Below the pieces are notes generated by a model. That model had not been told where the DNA came from. It made no database searches and saw only the letters and a list, made by a program, of their open reading frames with translations. A stretch of 9,544 bases of DNA from the NCBI GenBank assembly GCA_934661165.1, contig CAKUJB010000057.1, forward strand, positions 1 to 9,544. Reading direction: 5' to 3'. Shown here in pieces: positions 1 to 6,138 of this stretch. The DNA comes from an uncultured Microbacteriaceae bacterium (lineage in GTDB: Bacteria; Actinomycetota; Actinomycetes; Actinomycetales; Microbacteriaceae). Made by a program: the position numbers and the translations under genes. Numbering within the stretch: the stretch's first letter is position 1; each line of letters opens with the position of its first letter.

Positions 1-494
1 ACTTCGACGAGAAGTACCGCGCCGGCGAGATCGAGCTCGAGATCGTCCCGCAGGGCAACCTCGCCGAGCGCATCCGCGCCGCGGGCGCCGGCATCGGCGC
101 ATTCTTCACCCCGACCGGCGTCGGCACCGAGATCGCCGAGGGCAAGGAGCAGCGGGCGATCGACGGCAAGGACTACATCCTCGAATACCCGATCCGCGCC
201 GACTTCGCGCTCATCCAGGCGTTCCGCGGCGACCGGCTCGGCAACCTCGTGTACCGGCGCACCGCGCGCAACTTCGGGCCGATCATGGCGAGCGCGGCGC
301 GGACGACGATCGTCCAGGTCGACGAGGTCGTCGAGGTCGGCGCGCTCGACCCCGAGGCGATCGTGACGCCCGGCCTCTTCGTCGACCGGGTCGTCCCGGT
401 CGGCTACCGCCCCTGGCTCGACGCGCAGGGCGCATTCATCGGCGGCGTCGACGTCAACGGCGAGCCGCTCGCGACCGAGGGAGAGGACGCCTGA
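1..494 (+). CDS. pcaI: 3-oxoadipate CoA-transferase, alpha subunit (5'-truncated)
   Basis: Subunit A of the succinyl-CoA:3-oxoadipate CoA-transferase, which moves CoA from succinyl-CoA to beta-ketoadipate in the cytoplasm. The reading frame is open from base 3, so the gene enters from outside the window; 163 residues are visible, and families of this type usually have about 230-250, so roughly a third is missing. The visible part begins FDEKYRAGEIELEIVPQGN and contains GAFFTPTGVGT (visible residues 32-42), a hallmark of the alpha subunit of family I CoA-transferases, then the typical FRGDRLGNLVYRRTARNF stretch. The stop TGA (492-494) shares its last base with the ATG of the beta subunit (TGATG), so the two subunits are translationally coupled. 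A homologous acetoacetate or other 3-oxoacid transferase is possible, but the thiolase and IclR regulator next door favour the beta-ketoadipate role. Confidence 0.9.
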   Translation, partial: FDEKYRAGEIELEIVPQGNLAERIRAAGAGIGAFFTPTGVGTEIAEGKEQRAIDGKDYILEYPIRADFALIQAFRGDRLGNLVYRRTARNFGPIMASAARTTIVQVDEVVEVGALDPEAIVTPGLFVDRVVPVGYRPWLDAQGAFIGGVDVNGEPLATEGEDA

Positions 495-1146
495 TGGCCA
501 CCAGGATCAGCCGGGTCGAGCTCGCGAAGCGGGTCGCCGCCGACATCCCCGAGGGCGCGTACGTCAACCTCGGCATCGGCGCGCCGACGCTCGTCGCCGA
601 CCACATGCCCGAGGGGCGCCAGATCATCCTCCACACCGAGAACGGCATGCTCGGCATGGGCGCCGCCCCCGAGGCGGACCAGGTCGACCCCGACCTCATC
701 AATGCCGGGAAGCAGGCGGTCACGGCGCAGCCGGGCGCCGCATTCTTCCACCACGCCGACTCGTTCGGCATGATGCGCGGCGGGCACCTCGACGTCTGCG
801 TCCTTGGCGCCTTCGAGGTCTCGCAGACCGGCGACCTCGCGAACTGGTCGACGGGCGCGCCCGGCGCGATTCCCGCGATCGGCGGCGCGATGGACCTCGC
901 GATCGGCGCGAAGGACGTCTACGTCATGACCGACCTCCTCACGAAGGACGGGCAGCCGAAGCTCGTCGCCGATTGCAGCTACCCGCTCACCGGCGTGCGC
1001 TGCGTGAGCCGGGTCTACACCGACCACGCCATCTTCCAGGTGACGCCCGACGGCTTCGCCGTGACCGAGCGCTTCGGCGACACGACGCACGCCGAGCTCG
1101 AGGAGCTCACCGGCCTCACTCTCATCGACGCGACGGGAGCCGCAGC

Positions 1147-1150
<4 letters not shown>
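494..1150 (+). CDS. pcaJ: 3-oxoadipate CoA-transferase, beta subunit
   Basis: Catalytic beta subunit that pairs with PcaI to form 3-oxoadipyl-CoA from 3-oxoadipate and succinyl-CoA. It is 218 residues long, normal for the family. The N-terminal region has the Rossmann-like VNLGIGAPTLVADHMP stretch, followed by HTENGMLGMG at residues 47-56; the Glu of that ENG motif (E49) is the expected covalent CoA-thioester residue. The GGHLDVCVLGAFEVSQTGDLANW and CSYPLTGVRCVSRVYTD segments are also typical. The ATG at 494 overlaps the pcaI stop, with a purine-rich gagagg (481-486) ahead of it as ribosome-binding site. Its stop overlaps the thiolase start as ATGA (1147-1150), so pcaI, pcaJ and pcaF form one tight operon. 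The substrate assignment (3-oxoadipate rather than acetoacetate) rests on context. Confidence 0.93.
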
Positions 1151-2322
<1,172 letters not shown>

Positions 2323-2356
2323 GCTGCGCGCCCGGTCCAGGTGATTCGTCCCGTTC

Positions 2357-2414
2357 TCAGGTCCGGACCGGCGCACACCGACCGAATCGGCTGTGTGCCG
2401 GCCCGGAGACCTGA
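2357..2414. repeat. Large imperfect inverted repeat between pcaF and the IclR gene
   Basis: The left arm 2357-2377 pairs with the right arm 2392-2414 over about 20 base pairs, with a two-base bulge, one A-C mismatch and one G-U wobble if read as RNA. The loop 2378-2391 contains a further ccga/tcgg pair, so the whole forms one long stem. The left arm includes the perfect palindrome GTCCGGAC (2361-2368). There is no T-run on either side, so a classical rho-independent terminator is not supported, although GC-rich actinobacterial terminators often lack one. It ends 15 nt before the likely ribosome-binding site of the regulator gene and could instead be an operator for that regulator or an mRNA processing or attenuation element. 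Confidence 0.7.
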
Positions 2415-2420
2415 ACCGCG

Positions 2421-2428
2421 GAGGGAGG
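2421..2428 (+). promoter_or_regulatory. Ribosome-binding site deciding the IclR start
   Basis: The sequence gagggagg is a strong Shine-Dalgarno match. It lies one base before an in-frame ATG (2430), which is too close to work well, but seven bases before an in-frame GTG (2436), which is near optimal. This argues for the GTG start. Confidence 0.65.
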
Positions 2429-2435
2429 AATGCGG

Positions 2436-3095
2436 GTGAGTGACGAACGCGAGTGGGTCGAGTCCTTCGCACGGGGACTCGCCGTCATCCGCGCCTTCGA
2501 CGCGGAGCACCCGGCCCTGACGCTCTCCGAGGCGGCGGCGCGCGCGGGCATCAGCCGCGCCTCGGCGCGCCGCCTGCTCCAGACGCTCGAGACGCTCGGC
2601 TACGTGCGGGCGGAGGGCCGCGCATTCGTCCTCACGCCGCGCGTGCTCGAGCTCGGGACCGCCTACCTGTCCGCCTCGAGCCTCGCGGAGATCGTGCAGC
2701 CCCACCTCGAGCGGCTCAGCCGGGACCTCGACGAGTCGGTGTCGGCCGCGGTCCTCGACGGCGACGACATCGTGTACATCGCGCGGGTCGCGACGCGGCG
2801 CATCATCTCGGTCGGCATCACGATCGGCACGCGGCTGCCGGCCGACCGGACCTCGATGGGCCACATCCTCCGGGGCGACGAGCAGGAGTGGGCGCTCGCC
2901 GACCAGGAGCTCGAGCCCGGGCTGCGGGCGATCGCCGCACCCATCCATGGCCGCGACGGCCGGATCATCGCGGCCATCAACATCTCGACCTCGGTGCACC
3001 GCGTCGAGATGGACGAGCTCACGACGCGGCACCTGCCGGCGCTGCTCGCCGCCGCGGAGGCGATCGACGCCGACCTCGCGGCCGCGCGGCACTGA
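2436..3095 (+). CDS. IclR-family transcriptional regulator, PcaR/PcaU type, shortened
   Basis: Probable regulator of the adjacent pca genes. With the GTG start the protein is 219 residues (221 if the ATG at 2430 is used). Residues about 10-70 form the IclR winged helix-turn-helix: FARGLAVIRAFDAEHP, then SEAAARAGISRASARRLLQTLETLGYV. The C-terminal effector domain is recognisable by VYIARVATRRIISVGITIGTRLPA, TSMGHIL (from T139) and ELEPGLRAIAAPI. Members of this family usually have about 250-265 residues, with some 30-35 residues between TSMG..L and the ELE.G.RS.A.P motif; here only about ten intervene (around 2868-2895). That piece normally carries the DPEEL-like helix and the T..T..L..L...R..GYA segment, so the effector pocket is probably altered. 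The frame is intact and the rest is well conserved. PcaR/PcaU proteins respond to protocatechuate or beta-ketoadipate; whether this one still does is unknown. Confidence 0.88.
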   Translation: MSDEREWVESFARGLAVIRAFDAEHPALTLSEAAARAGISRASARRLLQTLETLGYVRAEGRAFVLTPRVLELGTAYLSASSLAEIVQPHLERLSRDLDESVSAAVLDGDDIVYIARVATRRIISVGITIGTRLPADRTSMGHILRGDEQEWALADQELEPGLRAIAAPIHGRDGRIIAAINISTSVHRVEMDELTTRHLPALLAAAEAIDADLAAARH

Positions 3096-3108
3096 GCGGC
3101 GCGCGACA

Positions 3109-3185
3109 CGAGCGCAGGACGAATGCGCGAGCGCAGGACGGAAGCCGCGGATCGGTCCGCCGGTCGCGCATTCGTCCTGCTCTCG
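3109..3185. repeat. Near-perfect inverted repeat after the IclR gene (terminator-like or operator)
   Basis: A perfect 17-nt arm at 3114-3130 is complementary to 3164-3180, and beyond one mismatch the stem continues with four more pairs (3109-3112 with 3182-3185). The 33-nt loop 3131-3163 repeats part of the left arm: GAGCGCAGGACG occurs at 3110-3121 and again at 3129-3140. No T-run follows. It sits 14 nt downstream of the regulator's stop codon and upstream of the next gene's putative promoter, so it may end the regulator transcript. The 14-mer CGCGCATTCGTCCT in its right arm also occurs inside the regulator gene at 2619-2632, which would fit a recurrent protein-binding word. Confidence 0.7.
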
Positions 3186-3221
3186 CGCACCCCGCGCACT
3201 GCGCGGCCCGTCGAAGCGTCG

Positions 3222-3227
3222 TAGGCT
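3222..3227 (+). promoter_or_regulatory. Possible -10 element (TAGGCT) for the small-protein operon
   Basis: TAGGCT in the context cgtcgtaggctggacgg resembles actinobacterial vegetative -10 hexamers and lies about 38 nt upstream of the ATG at 3265, giving a short leader. I cannot see a convincing -35 at 17-18 nt upstream (sequence about ctgcgc), so this is a weak call. Confidence 0.3.
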
Positions 3228-3264
3228 GGACGGCGACTTCGGAACACTCATGAGGAGGCGTGCC

Positions 3265-3414
3265 ATGTGCCGGGCGACGACGTGCGAGGTGTGCGGCAAG
3301 ACGACGTGGATGGGCTGCGGCGAGCACATCGACTCGGTCAAGGAGACGGTGCCCGCCGAGGAGTGGTGCGAGGGCGCGGTCGCGCATCAGGCGCCTGAGT
3401 CCGTCCCCGCGTGA
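3265..3414 (+). CDS. Small Cys/His-rich protein (49 aa), putative metal-binding, function unknown
   Basis: A 49-residue protein starting MCRATTCEVCGKTTWMGCGE. Potential metal ligands are C2, C7 and C10 (CxxC), C18 and H21 (CxxH) and C35, which would allow a zinc-ribbon-like site. I recognise the pattern MCR..TC..CGKTTW.GCG.H as a small conserved family of actinobacteria and some proteobacteria without assigned function; that is recall, not a search. The start is well supported: GAGGAGG at 3252-3258 lies six bases ahead of the ATG. Its stop overlaps the GTG of the downstream hydrolase (GTGA, 3411-3414), so the two are translationally coupled. The larger open frame in this phase (from 2947) runs through the IclR gene and hairpin and is not protein-like there. 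No membrane segment or signal peptide is visible. Confidence 0.75.
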   Translation: MCRATTCEVCGKTTWMGCGEHIDSVKETVPAEEWCEGAVAHQAPESVPA

Positions 3415-4046
3415 GCGCCCCGGACCCCGAGGCGGCCCGCGTCGGCGCGGGGCGACGCGCCCTGTTCATCGTCGACGTCCAGAACGACTTCACCGAGGGC
3501 GGCGCGCTCGGCGTCGCCGGGGGCGCGCAGCTCGCGAGCCGCATCACCGACTACATCCGCAGTCACCGCGACGACTACGACGTCGTCTTCGCGTGCCGGG
3601 ACTGGCACACCGCGGGCATCGACAATGGCGGCCACATCGCGCTGCCGCCGGCCGAGCCCGACTTCGTCGACACCTGGCCGCCGCACTGCATCGCCGGCAC
3701 GTGGGGCGCCGAGTACCACCCGGGCCTCGACGTCGAGTGGCTCGACGTCCACATCGTCAAGGGCCAGGGCGAGCCCGCCTACTCGATCTTCGAGGGGCAC
3801 ACGCACGACGGTCGGGACTTCCCCGAGGTGCTCGGCTCGCACGGCGTCTCGACGATCGACATCGTCGGCATCGCGACCGACTACTGCGTCCGGATGTCCG
3901 CGCTCGACGCCCTCGCGAGCGGGCGCGACGTGCGGGTGCTCACCGACCTCGTCGCGGGCGTCGCCGAGGCCTCCTCGGCGGCCGCGCTCGAAGAGATCGC
4001 CGCCGCCGGAGTAGAACTGGCGAGCGCAGAACCAGGAGAATGCTGA
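3411..4046 (+). CDS. pncA: Nicotinamidase / isochorismatase-family hydrolase
   Basis: Cysteine hydrolase of the isochorismatase fold that most resembles nicotinamidase (nicotinamide to nicotinate plus ammonia, NAD salvage, cytoplasm). It has 211 residues, as usual for PncA. The catalytic triad is visible: D22 in FIVDVQNDF, K117 in HIVKGQ, and C159 in GIATDYCVRMSALDA. The metal-site residues of nicotinamidases are also present: D64 and H66 in CRDWHTAG, H75 in GGHIA, and H92 in WPPHCIAGT. The GTG at 3411 is the only plausible start, because an in-frame stop lies at 3396-3398; there is little Shine-Dalgarno signal, consistent with coupling to the small gene through the GTGA overlap. One base separates its stop from the monooxygenase ATG, so they share an operon. 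A related amidase acting on another aromatic amide cannot be excluded. Confidence 0.87.
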   Translation: MSAPDPEAARVGAGRRALFIVDVQNDFTEGGALGVAGGAQLASRITDYIRSHRDDYDVVFACRDWHTAGIDNGGHIALPPAEPDFVDTWPPHCIAGTWGAEYHPGLDVEWLDVHIVKGQGEPAYSIFEGHTHDGRDFPEVLGSHGVSTIDIVGIATDYCVRMSALDALASGRDVRVLTDLVAGVAEASSAAALEEIAAAGVELASAEPGEC

Positions 4047-4047
4047 C

Positions 4048-5946
4048 ATGCAGTTCCACCACCGCGGCTACGTGTCGCAGGACCCCAGGGTGAAGCCGGC
4101 CGCCGGGCATGGGATCGACCGTCCCACCGAGCTCCCCGACGAGATGGATGTCCTCATCGTCGGCTCCGGCCCCGCCGCGGTCGTCGTCGGCGCCCAGCTC
4201 TCGCGATTCCCCTCGGTGGACGTGCGGATGATCGAGCAGCGGCCCGGCCGCCTCGAGGTCGGTCAGGCCGACGGCATCCAGGCGCGCTCGGTCGAGACGT
4301 TCCAGGCGTTCGGCTTCGCGGAGGAGGTCGTCCAGGAGGCGTACCGCAACGTCGAGATGTGCTGGTGGAAGCCGGATGCCGCCGACCCGAGCCGCATCGT
4401 CCGCGTCTCCCGCGCCCCCGACGACGCGACCGGCATCAGCGAGTTCCCGCACATCTACGTCAACCAGTCGCGCATCCTCGACTACTTCCTCCGCGACGCC
4501 GAGCGGGCGCCCGGCCGGCTCGTGCCCGACTACGGCATCGAGTTCGTCGACGTCGAGTTCGACTACACGGCGAGCCACCCGGTCGCCGCCCGCGTCCGGT
4601 ACACGGCCGGGCCGCGGCAGGGCGAGGAGCGCATCGTCCGCGCGAAGTACCTCGTCGGCGGTGACGGCGCCCGCAGCCGCGTGCGCGCCTCGCTCGGGCA
4701 CCGGCTCCACGGCCAGTCCTCGATGCACGCCTGGGGCGTCATCGACGTGCTCGTGAACACGGACTTCCCCGACATCCAGGTCAAGTGCTCGATCCAGTCG
4801 CACGACGCCGGCAACATCCTGCTCATCCCCCGCGAGGGCGGCTACCTCGTGCGCATGTACGTCGACCTCGACGAGGTCGAGGAGGGCAAGGACGAGGAGG
4901 TCCGGGCGACCCCGCTCGAGACGATCATCGCGAAGGCGAACCGCATCCTCCACCCGTACACGCTCGACGTCCGCCAGACCACCTGGTGGTCGGTCTACCT
5001 CGTCGCCCACCGCGTCACGGACGGCTTCGACGACGTGCCGGCGGAGCTCGCCGGCGTCCGCGCGCCGCGCGCATTCATCATGGGCGACGCCTGCCACACC
5101 CACTCCGCGAAGGCGGGGCAGGGGATGAATGTGTCGATGCAGGACGGCTTCAACCTCGGCTGGAAGCTCGCCGCGGTCCTCGAGGGCCGCGCGCCCGAGA
5201 CGCTGCTCGCGACCTACGGCGAGGAGCGGAAGGTCGTCGCGCAGAACCTCATCGACTTCGACAAGGAGTGGTCGAGCCTCATGGCCCGGCCCGTCGACGA
5301 GTGGGAGGACCCGAGCGAGCTCGAGGCGTACTACGTGCGGACCATGGAGTTCCCGGCGGGCTTCATGACCGAATACGCGCCGTCGGCGATCACGCTCGGC
5401 ACGGAGCACCAGCAGCTCGCGGCCGGCTTCCCCGTCGGCAAGCGCTTCAAGTCGACCGAGGTCATCCGTCGCGCCGACAACCGCTGGCGCCACATCGGGC
5501 ACGAGCACGAGGCGGACGGGCGCTGGCGCGTCTACGTCTTCGCCGACGCGGCGGCGCCCGCGCTGACGGGGACGGCGACGGCCGACTTCGCGAACTGGTG
5601 GGCCACCGACCCGGCCTCGCCGCGCGTGCAATACACGCCGGCCGGCGGTGACGACGACGCCGTCTTCGACACGAAGGTCGTCTACCAGCAGGACTACACC
5701 CTCGTCGAGCCGGGCGATGTGCCCGCGGCGTTCAAGCCGGTGAAGGTCCCCTTCGGGCTCGTCGACCTCAACCAGATCTTCTCGTCCGGACACGGCCGCG
5801 ACATCTTCCGCGACCGGCAGATCGACCCGGCCGGCGCGATCGTCGTCGTCCGGCCGGACCAGTACGTCGCCGCGGTGCTGCCGTTGACCGCCCGGGAGGA
5901 GCTCACCGAGTTCTTCGCGGGCAACATGCTCGAACCGCGCGTGTAA
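4048..5946 (+). CDS. mobA: FAD-dependent 3-hydroxybenzoate 4-monooxygenase (MobA-like)
   Basis: Group A flavoprotein hydroxylase, probably converting 3-hydroxybenzoate plus NAD(P)H and O2 to protocatechuate. The 632 residues match MobA and phenol 2-monooxygenase (about 640), longer than the 390-residue 4-hydroxybenzoate hydroxylases because of a C-terminal thioredoxin-like domain (here about residue 430 to the end). Landmarks: the dinucleotide motif GSGPAA at 39-44 in DVLIVGSGPAAVVVGAQLSR, RPGRLEVGQADGIQARSVE, the DG motif at D206-G207 in GGDGARSRVR, and the GD motif at G346-D347 in IMGDACHTHSAKAGQGMN. The third glycine of GxGPAG is alanine (A44). The start ATG has aggag at 4034-4038 nine bases upstream and follows the nicotinamidase stop by one base. 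Known relatives include phenol and 3-hydroxyphenyl hydroxylases; the N terminus and the nearby pca genes favour 3-hydroxybenzoate. Confidence 0.85.
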   Translation: MQFHHRGYVSQDPRVKPAAGHGIDRPTELPDEMDVLIVGSGPAAVVVGAQLSRFPSVDVRMIEQRPGRLEVGQADGIQARSVETFQAFGFAEEVVQEAYRNVEMCWWKPDAADPSRIVRVSRAPDDATGISEFPHIYVNQSRILDYFLRDAERAPGRLVPDYGIEFVDVEFDYTASHPVAARVRYTAGPRQGEERIVRAKYLVGGDGARSRVRASLGHRLHGQSSMHAWGVIDVLVNTDFPDIQVKCSIQSHDAGNILLIPREGGYLVRMYVDLDEVEEGKDEEVRATPLETIIAKANRILHPYTLDVRQTTWWSVYLVAHRVTDGFDDVPAELAGVRAPRAFIMGDACHTHSAKAGQGMNVSMQDGFNLGWKLAAVLEGRAPETLLATYGEERKVVAQNLIDFDKEWSSLMARPVDEWEDPSELEAYYVRTMEFPAGFMTEYAPSAITLGTEHQQLAAGFPVGKRFKSTEVIRRADNRWRHIGHEHEADGRWRVYVFADAAAPALTGTATADFANWWATDPASPRVQYTPAGGDDDAVFDTKVVYQQDYTLVEPGDVPAAFKPVKVPFGLVDLNQIFSSGHGRDIFRDRQIDPAGAIVVVRPDQYVAAVLPLTAREELTEFFAGNMLEPRV

Positions 5947-5952
5947 CGGCGC

Positions 5953-5991
5953 CCCGCGCCTCAGGCGAGGAGCTGGTGCCGGGCGAGCTCG
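5953..5991 (-). pseudogene. 39-nt near-copy of the 3' end of the ABC exporter gene
   Basis: Bases 5953-5991 match 6131-6169 at 37 of 39 positions, including a 22-nt identical block (5960-5981 with 6138-6159). Read on the minus strand both copies encode the terminal peptide ELARHQLLA followed by a stop; the one coding difference (GCC for GCG, Ala) is silent. Similarity also covers a few bases past the stop. Beyond 5991 the sequence no longer resembles the exporter gene. It is therefore a fragment: either a leftover of a duplicated exporter or a target-site-like duplication flanking the 139 nt between the copies. Confidence 0.75.
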
Positions 5992-6138
5992 TCTCGTCTG
6001 GTGGATCCGTCACCGGGTGGCGGGTGATTCGCCGAGCGGCGGGTCTGAGCGACCTCACGCCCGCCACCGGGTGAATTCCCCGCCGCTCGCGGACCGGGGG
6101 TGGCGTGTCGACTCGCTGCGCTCCCTCAGACCCGCGGC
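5992..6138. repeat. Convergent intergenic region with mutually exclusive inverted repeats, terminator-like
   Basis: This stretch separates the monooxygenase operon from the oppositely oriented ABC exporter gene and has no gene of its own. Three inverted pairs are visible: 6010-6024 with 6060-6074 (14 of 15), 6033-6043 with 6079-6089 (11 of 11), and 6040-6049 with 6125-6134 (10 of 10). The partners come in the same order rather than nested, so they cannot all form together. It also contains a direct repeat of cgggtga(a)ttc at 6021 and 6068. No T-run is seen. It probably acts as a bidirectional terminator or is a REP-like intergenic element. Confidence 0.55.

Noticed and set aside
2430..2432. 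ATG start for the IclR gene
   Set aside because: Only one base separates it from the gagggagg ribosome-binding site; the in-frame GTG six bases later has proper spacing. The difference is just two residues.
3940..5793. Open frame of 617 codons on the minus strand opposite the monooxygenase and nicotinamidase genes
   Set aside because: Its composition is dominated by Arg, Asp, Val, Glu and Leu with no domain motifs, as expected when the antisense of a high-GC gene lacks stop codons. The sense-strand proteins are clearly recognisable.
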